Shown one piece after another: positions 1 to 10,740 of a stretch of DNA of 26,024 nt. The DNA comes from Calocera cornea HHB12733 (taxonomy: Eukaryota; Basidiomycota; Dacrymycetes; Dacrymycetales; Dacrymycetaceae). Position 1 is the stretch's first letter, and each line of letters starts with the position of its first letter. The DNA is taken from contig KV424107.1 of assembly GCA_001632435.1 (NCBI GenBank), forward strand, positions 1 to 26,024. Reading direction: 5' to 3'. The notes under the pieces are model-generated. The model was not told the DNA's origin. It saw only the letters and a program-made list of their open reading frames with translations, and made no database searches. A program made the translations under genes and the position numbers.

Positions 1-217
1 TGACGGGTACTGACAGGACCTGTAAGTATGGGTGAGAATACCTCCGCCGGCGGACGGAAGCAAGGGTTTTGTCCGATAAGCACTGCGATACACGTTCGGC
101 CCGACATTACGACACGGGACCCTTAACTATGCGGTTGCCATCACTGCCCTCCGCTCTCCACCAACTCCCACGTCAGCGTGACTCTCATCTATATACCCAT
201 GAGCAGGACTTGATGCA
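1..217. other. Upstream flank of the RING gene
   Basis: No gene can be supported here. A consensus-like 5' splice donor (GTAAGT) occurs near position 22, so the first bases may belong to a gene running in from outside the window. An A/T-rich TATA-like stretch (CTATATACCC, about 188-197) lies some 25 bp before the proposed start codon at 218. That is close for a TATA box and may be chance. Confidence 0.3.
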
Positions 218-2499
218 ATGTCCGACCCGGCCGAGATCACCGATATATCCACTAGGCGGTACCACAACTGCCCCGTATGCAGAGACTTATGCTGCGGCTC
301 CGAGCCGGCCAACTTGTGTTGTTGTACGCGGGCCATTGAGTTAGCAGACAGATCTTGACGATCGATGCAGTATGCTATAGAGTTCGGAGGCGCCCCAATG
401 GCCCACTGAGGAGCTGTCGCTTCTGTCGCGGTACGTGGTAGTGTTTGCAAGTCGGGTGACGAGTGCTTACGACGCGACATAGACAAGGTCACCCGGTCCA
501 TATCGAGTCCGACCTCCGAGGGTGCATCCCAAGCACAGCAGCCCGTCCACATCTCGATGCCTCAGGCCAATGCTGCAGAAGCGATGCAGGTGCTTGAAGA
601 CTTTCTGGAGGAGAACCGAGTTCGAGCCACTCGAGTCAAGGGCATCGTTGAAGGGGTTGCAGAGCTGCTGGGCGATTTGGGTCGCGAGTCCGGTGTGTAA
701 CGGTTGCCCTCATCGCATGTGCACAAGGAGCTGATGTTGTGCTACAGATCCGGGCGTTGTGAATCGACTTAATGACCGTGCTCAGAGTCTATCGGACTCT
801 GTCGAAGCGCTCAGCTCCTCTTTCACCTCGTTGGTGCACGACTACCTCCGGATCAACGACAGCAATGCTTCGCGGTTCATCTGGAACCTCAGGCGACGCG
901 TCGCCATGTCCAGAGTTCCCTCCTTCGATGAGACACCGGCCGAGCCCATGACTGCTGGAGACCCCATGTCGGTGTTCAGAGAGGTCTGCAGGCAGATCGG
1001 ACGCGCTCGGCGGGAGGTCGACAGCCTGGATGCAAGGCTCAACGCGCTTATGGGCACTGTCAACTACATCCTTGGACCGTCCCCCAGCTCCGCTTCAGCA
1101 CCAGTGCCCGCACCCCTTATCTTTCAGGACTCGACGCTGCCAACGCCTTCCGCACCTCCGGTACCAAGCATCTTACCTACGCATATACCGAGTGCCCCGG
1201 CTGCGTCACCCAATTCCCCTGTCCCTTCGATGCAAATCAACGTTCAACACATATCGAACCGCCCACCCAAGGAGTGCGGCCACAACTACTGTCAATTGTC
1301 GATGCCGAGATGCTGCTCCTGTTCGGACTCACGACCGATGGCAGACCGATACCATGTCTACATAGATGGGACTGGATGGGTGGAGCAAGGGCGGAGGGAT
1401 GCGCATTACTGTTCCGGATGCACACGTGAGTGGGCGATTTCACACGCTCTCGTAACATGTTGTTCACGTGAACCAGCTCCTGTCCCGCAACCCGCTGAAG
1501 TACCCGAGGGCGGAGTGCTCATTGTCGACGACTACGGTACGGATGTGGGCGAGTACAGCGATTCTGACGAAGGCGAAGAGGTCGATATTGGCTTTAACGA
1601 CGGGGACTCTGGCCCACCCATAACGAACGACAATCCGCATGCAGTCATCATGATCACTGGAGATGGGCACGTCTTGGCTTCTGCCGAAGAAAACGAGGAA
1701 AACGCAGCAGGGCAACTGCTCAGGATACGCATGATCAACCGACAGAGTCCGGCCAACAACCCCACTCCCAAAGAATGTGGCCATGACTATTGTCAGCTGT
1801 CAATACCATTCTGCTGTGTGTGTACCGATACCAGACCCGAGGCGCGTGTTTATCACACTTATATCGATGGTCGCGGCTGGAGACCCGATGGGTTCAGAAG
1901 CGCTGGATATTGCTCTGGCTGCAGAGACAGATGTGAGCTGGCTCATATGATTAGCATTCAACTTTACTGAAGTCTGTTTAGCTCGAAATGAAACATCGAC
2001 CACCGCCGTCACATTCCATGCATCAGAGGCTGTTGAAACCCCGTCTCCACCATCCCTTGGCACGGCATTGACAGAGCGCCAGCGCCAAAGACGAGAGTTC
2101 CTGCGGAACCGCCTTGCGCGCGCTTTCGGCACCTTGCAAGAAATTCGGGACAACCCATCGTACATCAGTCCGATAGAAGCGATGTTCCGTGGGGAGGAAG
2201 AGGAGGTAGCCGATCCTATGGACGACAACGAAGTCACCTTCCAGCAGCTGGCGAATGACCCCGTGGACACTCCAGCTTCAGTCTTCGCGATAGACAACAG
2301 CTGCCGCCTTTGCTTTGCGGCTCATATTGACTCCCTATTCTTACCATGTGCACACATGGTCTGTTGCAGACGGTGCGCCATGCGCCTTACGCATACACTC
2401 TGGGATGATGCACCTGTGATGATTCAAGCAATCCACGTCACGCCCTGTCCGATTTGCCGAACGCAAATAGAGGGGATAATGAAGGTATACAGAGCATAG
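218..2499 (+). CDS. Cys-rich RING-finger protein, probable E3 ubiquitin ligase
   Basis: Proposed exons are 218-323, 371-430, 483-692, 748-1932 and 1982-2499, giving 692 aa. All four introns (47-55 bp) keep the frame; the downstream open frames lack an ATG start of their own, which supports joining them. The N-terminus (residues 18-54) has CPVC, CC and CRFC clusters. Residues about 60-220 look helical, and 235-295 are Pro/Ser-rich. Two close copies of a Cys module follow (about 300-358 and 467-525), each with ECGHxYC, CCxC, a YIDGxGW core and YCSGC. An acidic stretch separates them. The C-terminus (628-679) is a C3HC4 RING with CRLC, PCAH and CPIC, as in IAP-like RINGs. RING domains normally recruit an E2 enzyme, so ubiquitin ligase activity is inferred. 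The Cys modules match no family I recognise and probably bind zinc. The ATG at 218 is the first after an in-frame stop, but an upstream exon is possible. Confidence 0.8.
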
Positions 2500-3022
2500 A
2501 CGAACGAGGTGAGGGCTGGGCCCCGGAGGTTGGCCGTTACAGAACAGTTATGAATCCCTTTTTTTGCGCCTCGGCCATGTGTGGATAGCGGTACCTTGAA
2601 GCTGTTTCGTTGTACGTGAGTAATGTATTCCGTATATCGTGGCAATCTACTTGTCTCTAGACCAGTCTGTGGACTGACAATCAAATATTACAAGAGCGTA
2701 ACTTGAACGAAATAAGAATAGAATGTAAGGAGTGTATGCGTGACAATCGGACAAGGCGATGCCAGGTTCACAAGAACATGCTGCTTTGAGGAATGCGCAA
2801 TGTCGAGGAAGCAAAGTCAACGTAGCCGGTTGAATCATCTCTCGCAGCCACCTGCATTGAAATGAGGATCTGCAGCGTAGGATGTTCGCAACGGATCAGG
2901 ACACACCAAGCTTGCCTGTCCGATAGAGGTTTTTCTTGTAATGCTAACCCGCCGACCAAGCACCTGTCCCTTCATGCCTGAATGGGTCGTCACCTCGAAT
3001 GAGCCGGGAATCTGGGACGAGT
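2500..3022. other. Convergent intergenic spacer
   Basis: This lies between the 3' ends of the RING gene (+) and the membrane-protein gene (-). It is richer in A/T than the neighbouring exons. Short open frames here show no recognisable domain. It presumably holds the two 3' untranslated regions and polyadenylation sites, but no clear motif can be assigned. Confidence 0.5.
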
Positions 3023-5728
3023 TCAGGGGATGTCGGATATTGATACCAGAGGTTTACCCACCAAAGATGAACGGGATTTCGGCGCCCCATCCGTCCGTTT
3101 GACAATACCGGCTGTCTTCTGCGCAGCAACGAGGTCAGGTCTATCACATTCCGATGTAGAGCACATCACTGACTTGGTGGGACCTGGCATACGCCGACGT
3201 TGGGGCTCGGCGAGGACGTGCTGAAGTGGCGTACACTGGTGAAGGAATAGCCGAGCGGAGATAGACCTGGGCCTTTGGGGTCCACGGCATGTTGCCGATG
3301 GTGCTACGGCGCTTCGAGATGCGTCGGACGGGTATCCGCGAGGGTTTCAGTCGCTTGCTAACTACCCGATTCATCGGTTGTGCGAGCTTTTCTTCGAAGC
3401 CATCGTACCATGGTATCCCACTAAGGAGATCCATGAGAATGTCTGTGGGCGGTGGAGACTGCACTTCATGTCAGGTCACACTGATTGACAAAGCACCAAT
3501 TACTCACGGATGGTAAGTGATCTTCCACAGTGCTGTTGTCGTGATCTCCACTCATAGAGTCGTCATTCAGCTCTGGAATTGCGGAAATATCCACGGTGAA
3601 GTCGTCGCAAGACAGAGCAAGGGTCAGAGGTATCAATGCTGGACGCCCCTCCGACTCATGAGGCACAGTGGAGGGCAGGTCATTCATAGCCCTTTTCGCA
3701 ATGCGCAAGGGCGACACGTGAGGCACCCCCTCGGAATTTCGAGTAGTGGGATAGCCGTCAACCTTGTTGGACTCCTCCTTTGATACCAGGTCAGGATACA
3801 GCCGGATAACAAGATGGCTGGGCTCACCATAGCTTCTCCTTCCAAGTCATCTAGGAAGGACCAACAACTAGCTCGGGACATTGATTCAACCTCAGGTATG
3901 TCGTGAGATACGACAGGTCCGAAGGTAGCTGGACCTTCGTCCGAAGTGGAGAGTACCAGCGGTGACCGCAAGACAGGCGAAGCCGTTGTCATCTCACTCA
4001 AACGAGACTTCCTCGCGTTGGAATTCTATACACTGTTTTAAAACGAAGAAGCTTCACGTATATATATGCCCATACCTTGATGAGGTCAGACATGGAAGTG
4101 ACACTTCCATGCCCCAGTACGAGCTCCCAAAGCGCGATGTTTACGGATGCGGTTGTATCGGCAGACGGGCTTGCCGTGAGAACTGGCATCTGGCTGAGAT
4201 CGGACGCGTCTTCATCTTCGCCTTCATTGTCGGGTGCGTCGTCAGGTACGTCATCCTCCGATAAATCTTTCCACCCTGCACCGTGTTCGAAGACGCTGGA
4301 TGAATGCAGAAGTCGGTGACGGTCAGGCGTGACCGCGGCTAGGTCCTGAGCGCTGCTTTGAGAGCGCATTTCAGAATAGCTGCTGCTCGCCGACTTGCAT
4401 TCAGACCAGCGCTCGTTCCTGGACTTCACTTCCGACGTATCCCTAACGCTTGGACAGTGAGTAGAAGAAGGTCCCGTCTCGGCAAAATCTAGGTAGTCCT
4501 GATAACCATCCCACATCTCGTACACGTTAGCACGCGCAGTTATGTGAAAGCGAACGGCGCCTACCTCAGACCGAGGCGAGTCGGCATCCGTCTCTTTCGT
4601 AGCTGTCACCGTGATGATTGGTGTCGTTGTATTGACGGAAGGAACTGAAGCTGGCGGGTGGTTGCTCGCGGGACTGCTCGATATCTGGCAGACTGTCTCG
4701 ATGGGCTCCACGGAGTTGAGGTGTACCATCTCATAAGCCTCGTCCCCTGCGGTGCCCCTCTGTATATGGATGCTGCGCCGCTTGGAGGGAGGGGCTGGAG
4801 GAAGATTGTCCGTCACAGCGTTCGCGTTCCTAGAGCGCTCGGGTCGAGTGGCCGGCTGAAGCGCACCACTCTCAAACGATGGAGCCGTCGACAGCCCAGT
4901 GAAGATGGACGACGAGGGTGTAGGAGGCTCTAAGGTAATGTTAGGAACCGGGATGGGATTCGAGATGACCAGCTTCGGCGGTGCGTGCGGGCGACCCATA
5001 GAGGTCAGACTCTCCACAACGCGTTTCCCGATGCTTTCTGCCGTTCCCGGTCGCTTCAGGGGCCGTTTACGTCCATCACGAGCTTTCTTTTCCATGCGCT
5101 TGGGTGTTGATATCAGGAGCGAGTTCCGCGGGTTGAGAGGGGTGAGAGTATCGGAAGCTGGAAGAGCGCCTTCTTTATCCCACGGCTTGCCTATGTGTGC
5201 CTTGTACACTGCGGGCTTGTCACGTCGAGAGCGACAAAGTCGCATAAGAAGTATGATGAATAGAAGAATCATAATGGCGAGTATGATACAGATGATAGCA
5301 ATCACCCAAGCTATGACGGACTGAATGAGAACGGCACCAGGGGGAGAAGCTTCTCATCACGTACGAGGTATGTGAACACGAGAGGCCAGCTCTTCAGGTC
5401 CAGGTATTCCTTGAGGTGGAGGAGGATTGGGAGGAGGGGGACCGATTGGCATGCCGGCGGGAGGATCTAAGGGAGTGCCAGGTGTATCGGTGCCTGACGC
5501 CGGAGGCGTCGGGGTTGGCGTTCCGGACGCCATATCGTCGTTGTCAGAAGAGCTCATCATGAGCGTGTTGTACAGTAAAGATGTCGGGGCAGATGCGTTC
5601 GGATCAATGGTCATCGTAACAGGTGCAGACATAAGGAGCGTGACCGAAGGAATCGATACGCTGCTGGTTGGAGAGGAGGCATCGCGTTGCAGCGTTGGAC
5701 GCCGCATGAATGACGTGGATTTCGCCAT
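3023..5728 (-). CDS. Single-pass membrane protein with long Ser/Pro-rich tail
   Basis: Proposed exons on the minus strand are 5728-5365, 5310-4076, 4025-3828, 3777-3508, 3458-3174 and 3118-3023 (815 aa). Phases agree at all five introns (49-55 bp). Three introns show a CTGAC branch site, and the donor at 3507 is a perfect GTGAGT. Residues 1-121 are rich in Pro, Ser and Thr. One strong membrane segment spans about 123-145 (WVIAIICIILAIM onward), followed by basic residues, so the C-terminal part is probably cytosolic. The tail is low-complexity, with PPTPSSS-type runs and an acidic cluster (DVPDDAPDNEGEDEDASD). No enzyme domain is visible. The layout resembles the single-pass membrane proteins common in agaricomycetes. 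The acceptor at 3778 is AAG rather than YAG. No signal peptide is seen and the sequence upstream is coding-like, so the true N-terminus may lie before 5728. Confidence 0.62.
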
Positions 5729-5973
5729 CCTGCACGCCTACGGCGCCGGCGCAAGAGGGGAACAGCGCACGTATACGCTGTGTATGGTGGAGTACTTGTA
5801 GGAACGCGTCAACCGCGCATACACGCGATGGACGAGAGAAAAGACGCGGTGGTGGGACCACCACCGCGCCAGAACTTGGATATCGCAGGCTGCCGAAAGA
5901 CATAGTCGTCTAGCGATCGGTCGTCCAGAGGCGCAGGAGGACCAGCGTTCCAGGAATGCGCGTCGAAGCAGCC

Positions 5974-6198
5974 TCAGAAGAGCCTAATGCTCCTGTGGTG
6001 TCTCAACCCAGCGCGCAGATACCGCGCCTGCATCGCGCGCCGATGCGACATTGCCAGGATTATCTTGCTTGTGAGCCGCACCCAGTCGAAGAAGAGGCGC
6101 CGGAATTTCCGCTGCTGGATATAGTAAACCGCATAGCCAAGGTAAAGGTGTACTAGGGCTTCGTAGCCCTGCAGGATGTGGTCGTATAGCCAGGACAT
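5974..6198 (-). CDS. Unresolved aromatic-rich small ORF
   Basis: This is a 74-codon frame starting with ATG at 6198 after an in-frame stop. It begins MSWLYDHILQGYEALVHLYL and is rich in Tyr, Trp, Leu and Arg, with amphipathic spacing, unlike a random frame. After its stop the same frame stays open towards 5800 (LDDRSLDDYVFRQPAISKFW). It may therefore be the first exon of a longer gene, or the missing N-terminus of the membrane protein starting at 5728. I found no intron that joins these pieces with correct phase. Other frames here also stay open, which is expected at high G+C. No family is recognised. Confidence 0.35.
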   Translation of the reverse strand: MSWLYDHILQGYEALVHLYLGYAVYYIQQRKFRRLFFDWVRLTSKIILAMSHRRAMQARYLRAGLRHHRSIRLF

Positions 6199-6546
6199 GC
6201 CGATAAGAAGTCAAGCTGTTCGGGACAGTGAGACAAACGCGAAGCAGGAAGCTTATAACCGTATTCTGAAATTGCCTCCGACGCGTTGACTGGGCGGAGT
6301 GCTGGCCCGTGAAGGCTGGCAGGACATACACATGCAATTTACATTTCCACTTATATCCGCGAGGTGGATTGACGACTGTAGTGATCAGCAACCCCGGTAC
6401 ATTACACCACAAATGTAGAGGATATGAATAATACACATGCAGTCGTTGTGAGACAGAATTCTGAGCAACAGCGTGTCCAAAGGCAGAGCCTTCCACCGAA
6501 CCTCGCAAGGAGTGAAGAACAGAAGCACAATGAGAGCAATGCCGCC
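6199..6546. other. Spacer downstream of U2A'
   Basis: This follows the U2A' stop codon. It is relatively A/T-rich, with an ATATAAG stretch near 6350 on the minus strand that could act as a TATA-like element for the frame starting at 6198. No gene is supported. Confidence 0.4.
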
Positions 6547-7445
6547 TCACTTTGCCTCTGGCACATAGCCCTCCCTCAGCATTTTCTCCAAGCGCTTGAT
6601 CTCCTCCGCGCTCGTGGCTCTCGCGATAGCCGCCCGTACCCGCTCCCGCTCCTCCGGCGTCATCATCCGCCCAGCCTTGCCTGCTGTAAGGCCAGCCGGC
6701 GCAGATAGCGATTGGTCCATCTCGGGGTGGGCATTTGCAGCAGACGGGGCCGTCAAACTGGAGGAAAGAGTTGTTGCAAGCGCTGTCGGTAGATCGTCTG
6801 GCGTGAGGAAAAGGGATCGAGCGCTTTCCCGCTCCTGGTCTCATATGAATGACTGTTGCACGTAGCTTGGAAGATAAGCTCTGACCTTTTGCTTAATCTT
6901 CTGATAGTCCAACACCCGTAACGGCTTGACCACCCACAAACACCACTCGCGATACCACTTCTTTTCTCGCACAGGACACCCGATCAATGCCAGCCACTCC
7001 AACTTCTTGCAACCTTCTAACGCCTTCAAGTCTCCCAGTTCCGCCAGCGCATTATTCGTAAGTACGAGACACTTGAGGTTCGGACAGGAAATGTGGATGG
7101 AGGGAGATATGTGCGTTATTCGGTTGTTGGAAAGGAGAAGGGTGTGCAGACGACGGAGAAGGGGAAGATTGGAGAGCGAGGAGATGGAGTTGTCGGTGAA
7201 GTCGATGGTGTCATGTTGATCCTGAGCACGACTGAGAACCAAAGCAGGACGCTTGAGAAAGCAAACCTCACCTTGGTAACTCCAAGATTCTCGATGGCAG
7301 GGATTTTGTGACCTGCACGCGACTGTCAGACCGGTCGAGTGAAACAAGATGGCACTGCATTACCTCGTAAGTCAAGCTCCCTGTCCTTCAAAGGATTGAT
7401 ATACGACCTGGAAGCAGCTATCAACTCCGGTGTGAGCTTGACCAT
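6547..7445 (-). CDS. lea1: U2 small nuclear ribonucleoprotein A' (Lea1)
   Basis: Minus-strand exons are 7445-7364, 7312-7272, 7221-6886 and 6834-6547, giving 248 aa (human U2A' is 255 aa). Introns are 50-51 bp. The protein opens MVKLTPELIAASRSYINPLK and continues with DRELDLRGHKIPAIENLG, the family N-terminus. Leucine-rich repeats fill about residues 20-140 (IDFTDNSISSLSNLPLLRRL, then TLLLSNNRIT and LVLTNNALAELGDL), closing with the LRR cap around RVLDYQKIKQK. The C-terminus carries the family tail with MMTPEERERVRAAI and SAEEIKRLEKMLREG. U2A' binds U2B'' and stem-loop IV of U2 snRNA in the spliceosomal U2 snRNP, in the nucleus. The gene is divergent from the septin gene, with 286 bp between start codons. 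The identification is secure; only the exact acceptor at 6835 is less certain. Confidence 0.96.
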
Positions 7446-7731
7446 CGTCGGTTGGCGTTGGTCGTGTGAATGTTACGTCTGAATCGGCGCGTCCGCCACT
7501 CGCTGTTGTCCGTGAACCCTCGTTTTGGGTCGCGAAGCCATACGACTTGGAGAATTCAGACTCCGCGGGACGAAAAGAAATGATCCCGCAGAATGCCCGT
7601 CCTTTTCGTTGCTGGAACGCGGCCTCGTTTCTGACGTTCCCTCTGCACGTCGTTGCCATCTCTCCTCCCCTCTCTCCTCGCTATCTTTCCAGAGGAGCGC
7701 CGCGTCTTTCACTACTACCGACTAGCCAGTC
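7446..7731. promoter_or_regulatory. Shared divergent promoter, U2A' / septin
   Basis: The 286 bp between the two start codons must hold both promoters and both 5' leaders. The septin side is pyrimidine-rich (CTCTCCTCCCCTCTCTCC near 7670), typical of fungal TATA-less initiation regions. No clear TATA box is visible on either strand. Confidence 0.6.
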
Positions 7732-9351
7732 ATGTCCCATAACGAGTCCGCCTCGCCTACCGAGGGCTACACCACTTCCGGCGATTATACGAATGGGAGC
7801 ACGCTTCCTGCGATCCCTAACGGGTCTATGCGCGACGTCGCTAGCTCCATTAACGGCTCGGCCAACCGTGCTGCAAGTCTTGTCTCGCAGCAGACTTACC
7901 CCACAAGCAACATTGCCCCTCCCCAAGTGTCCAGGAAGCAGCTGATGGGCTATGTTGGGTTCGCAAACCTCCCCAATCAGGTGCACCGGCGAAGTGTGAG
8001 GAAGGGGTTCCAGTTCACCGTGATGGTTGTCGGTATGTCGCCGAAACACGACATATATGCACCGAAACCTAACCCTTACGCACAGGCGAGTCTGGCCTGG
8101 GTAAATCCACGCTCGTTAACACCCTTTTCGCCACTCCCCTCTACCCGTCGAAGGAGCTGCCACCTCCATCAGCTGAGCCCGCAAAGACCGTCTCGATCGA
8201 GAGCATCAGCGCAGGTACGCTGCAATCAGGCTCAATTGGTTACCTGCATGCTTAGACGATTTTAGATATTGAGGAGTCTGATGTGAGGCTCCGCCTGACT
8301 GTTGTCGATACTCCTGGGTTCGGTGACTACGTCAACAACGACTCGTCTTGGAAGCCGATCCTCGACAATATCGAGGCTCGCTTCGACGCGTATCTCGACC
8401 AAGAAAACAGGGTAAACCGGTCCAAAATGGTTGATAACCGCGTCCATGCGTGCTTGTACTTCATCCAGCCCACTGGCCATGCGTAAGTTGCGTGTCCGTG
8501 CCAGCGTAGCGATGATGCTCACATTACGTATAGCCTCAAGCCGATTGACATCGAGTTTATGCGCCGCCTGCATACACGTGTCAACCTCATCCCTATCATC
8601 GCAAAAGCCGACACGATGACCGACGAGGAGGTTACGCAGTTCAAGGCTCGCGTCCTCGCCGACATCCGGTACCACAACATCCAGATCTTCCAGGCGCCGA
8701 CCTACGAGAAGGAGGATGAGGAGACCCTCGCTGAGAATGAGGAGATTGCAAGCCGGATACCGTTTGCCGTCGTTGGTTCTACCACGATCATCAAGACCCC
8801 TGACGGGCGTACTGTGCGCGGGCGTGCATACCCCTGGGGTGTCATCGAGGTCGACAATGAGGAGCATTGCGACTTTGTCAAGTTGCGCCAGATGCTCATC
8901 CGGACCAACATGGAGGAGCTTCGCGAGCACACCAACCTCTTCCTGTACGAGAACTGGCGTACGGAGAAGCTCATCGCTATGGGCGTTGAGCAGGACCAGT
9001 CCGTCTTCAAGGAGGTCAACCCCGCTGCCAAGCAGGCTGAGGAGCGTGCGATGCACGAGGCCAAACTGAGCAAGATGGAGGCCGAGATGAAGATGGTCTT
9101 CGCCCAGAAGGTCATGGAGAAGGAGGCGAAGCTCAAGCAGAGCGAGGAGGAGCTGTACGCTCGTCATCGCGAGATGAAGGATGCGCTCGACAAGCAGCGC
9201 ATGGAGCTCGAGGATAAGAAGAGGCGTCTTGAGTCCGGCAGGCCGCTCACGCCCGAGAAAAGCAACGTAAGCAGCCCACTACTTGGCCATCTGCCATATA
9301 CTGATTACCTTGCGCTTCAAGACCAGGAAGAAGGGATTCCTTCGGACCTAG
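7732..9351 (+). CDS. cdc3: Septin, Cdc3 type
   Basis: Exons are 7732-8032, 8086-8214, 8266-8482, 8534-9266 and 9322-9351, giving 469 aa; introns are 51-55 bp. After a Ser/Thr-rich N-terminus of about 70 residues comes [20 protein letters not shown], the conserved entry to the domain. The GTPase motifs follow: P-loop GESGLGKS (101-108, split by the first intron), DTPGFGD (158-164) and AKAD (239-242). The septin unique element lies around 311-324 ([13 protein letters not shown]). A long charged coiled coil covers about 372-459. The last 30-bp exon encodes TRKKGFLRT; the KKGFLR ending is shared with yeast Cdc3, which places it in the Cdc3/AspB group. Septins form hetero-oligomeric filaments at septa, branch points and the cell cortex. 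The ATG at 7732 has good context and precedes all conserved blocks. The gene converges with the Gly/His-rich gene downstream. Confidence 0.97.
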
Positions 9352-9854
9352 GTACATTCACACCGCTCGCATTCCCCCTCTTTCGGCAAACAAGGGCATT
9401 TTCCACACGAGAAAAACACTTGCCGTGTCATACTGATATACCCTTGGAACGAATATACTCTCTTTATGCGTCTTTCGTTAGCTCCGAACTTTACCACTTG
9501 TTACTGTGTGCGAGATGGCCCCAGGCGAGCCTGGGCCATCGGTTGTCTTATGCTCTTTTCCTCTACGTACTTACATTCACGCTCCCTCGTAGCCATTTCT
9601 ACGTAGTGTTGTCCCTGTGGTATAGTAACTCTCCTTACACTTGGGCTGTGTGTGGAATGCAATTCTTGTGCAGTCCGACAAGTTCGTGCAAGACGGTTCG
9701 TAAGGACTTGCGCACTCCACCGGAGGCAGGGAGGCACAATGTTTGTTGGAAGCGGAAATACGCATCAACATTCCGTCGCTTATTAATGAAGGTCGTGTAA
9801 CTTATGGCTACATGATCGTACATTGCTACATTCGTTCATCACTCTTCCGATCCC
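9352..9854. other. Convergent spacer with a hairpin
   Basis: This lies between the septin stop codon and the 3' end of the minus-strand Gly/His-rich gene. No coding feature is supported. It contains one notable inverted repeat at 9514-9540, with arms of 12 and 11 bases differing by one extra C and a 4-base loop. The rest looks like ordinary A/T-richer 3' untranslated sequence. Confidence 0.5.
9514..9540. repeat. Inverted repeat in the septin 3' flank
   Basis: The left arm (9514-9525) reads GATGGCCCCAGG and the right arm (9530-9540) reads CCTGGGCCATC. They pair along their length apart from one bulged C, closing a CGAG loop. It sits about 160 bp after the septin stop, so it is probably in the 3' UTR. 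Its role, if any, is unknown. Confidence 0.6.
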
Positions 9855-10553
9855 CTATAGCGTGCCGCCGAGGGTCCCATGAGAGGGGTGAGCTCCGCTG
9901 TTCACAGCATTGCCCCTGCGTGCCTGAGCGGCCTGCTCCAGCCGCTCCGCCTCGTTGATCTGCCCGCTCTGGTAGCGCTCCGCGTTGGCCTGCTCTTGGT
10001 TGGCGATGCCCTTGTTTATCATGCTCTGGTTGTGGGTGATCTTGCCCAGACCCGCCTCGAACTTTCCCTTCATCTCTGTGCGCCCGGCGTGGCCAGTTGA
10101 GGGAGCGACGTTGGAAGTCCCCGCGTTCATGCCCATGGTGCCTGTCCCAGCGCCCGTCGCCGAGTGGCCGAACCCGCCCGAGGTGGTGTTGCCGTGGCCA
10201 GCACCGCCGGTCGCACCGGCACTGGCCCGCTCAGCGACCTTTTCGTCATGGTGGTTCCGGTGGTGTTCGAACAGACCGACTCCGCCTCCCGCGAGGGCCG
10301 CATCACGGCCGACATGATGTTGGTGGGTGCCGGCGCCGGTCCCCTGGTGCTTGTTGCGCTCGTGCTCGAGGATGCCGACGCCACCGCCTGCAAGGGCAGC
10401 GTCACGCCCGGTGTGGTGGTGGTGTGTGCCGGCGGTGCCGGTGGTAGTGGTAGCACCGGTGGAAGAGTCGACATTCGGATCAAGGGCGTTCTTGATCTTG
10501 CCCATAAGACCGGTGCCGTGGCCTGCAGTGTTGGTGTTTCCAGTAGAATTCAT
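9855..10553 (-). CDS. Gly/His-rich protein with CsbD-like tail, short paralogue
   Basis: One uninterrupted frame of 232 aa. Domains in order: a GHGTGLMGKIKNALDPNVD motif near the N-terminus; two copies of a His-rich unit followed by GRDAALAGGGVG and a charged EHxRNxH stretch; a Gly/Thr-rich linker; then residues about 161-192 (KGKFEAGLGKITHNQSMINK) resembling the CsbD fold of bacterial stress proteins, and a tail shared with its paralogue (GNAVNSGAHPSHG). The Gly-zipper-like GRDAALAGGG blocks could pack against each other or against membranes. No enzyme activity is suggested. It is paralogous to the 381-aa protein at 18959-20104 and shares that gene's core promoter. A role in stress or dehydration is inferred from composition, the CsbD-like segment and STRE-like promoter sites, not shown. 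Confidence 0.8.
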   Translation of the reverse strand: MNSTGNTNTAGHGTGLMGKIKNALDPNVDSSTGATTTTGTAGTHHHHTGRDAALAGGGVGILEHERNKHQGTGAGTHQHHVGRDAALAGGGVGLFEHHRNHHDEKVAERASAGATGGAGHGNTTSGGFGHSATGAGTGTMGMNAGTSNVAPSTGHAGRTEMKGKFEAGLGKITHNQSMINKGIANQEQANAERYQSGQINEAERLEQAAQARRGNAVNSGAHPSHGTLGGTL

Positions 10554-10740
10554 GATGTGTGAATTGGGACTCGGTTGGTTGGTTGGTTATTTGTGTATGA
10601 ATGAGGTGGTGGTGGTGGTTGCACTCGGGTTAGAGCGACTCTACGGACTACAGCGCCCTCTTTATATACCTTATGCTCACATGACTGCGCTTGTGAGGGA
10701 GAGGACCATGACGAGTTTCCCCTAAAGGAAGGGGTCCAGT
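10554..10740 (-). promoter_or_regulatory. Promoter of the short Gly/His-rich gene
   Basis: On the minus strand a TATA box (AAGGTATATAAAG, about 10661-10673) lies roughly 110 bp before the start codon. It is followed by GGGCGC and then CCGTAGA and CTCTAA blocks also found at the paralogue. Two STRE-like sites lie upstream: CCCCT at 10719-10723 and AGGGG at 10730-10734. STREs bind Msn2/4-type stress regulators in yeast; whether they work here is unknown. Confidence 0.65.

Noticed and set aside
693..747. Stop codon at 698-700 as the end of a separate 127-aa gene
   Set aside because: The stop falls within a 55-bp interval with a GTGTGT donor, CTGAT branch and CTACAG acceptor in matching phase, and the next frame lacks an ATG, so an intron fits better.
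2944..3147. Alternative last-exon frame of the membrane protein (GTGAWSAG ending)
   Set aside because: The 55-bp intron 3119-3173, with CTGAC and CGCAG, gives phase 0 into a different frame ending at 3023; the longer frame lacks a matching splice. It remains a possible alternative.
5984..6844. 286-codon minus-strand open frame overlapping the U2A' 3' end
   Set aside because: It is out of frame with the clear U2A' last exon and shows no domain of its own.
8262..9167. 301-codon frame antisense to the septin
   Set aside because: It mirrors the conserved septin GTPase exon, is Leu/Val-rich without a domain, and is explained by septin codon use.
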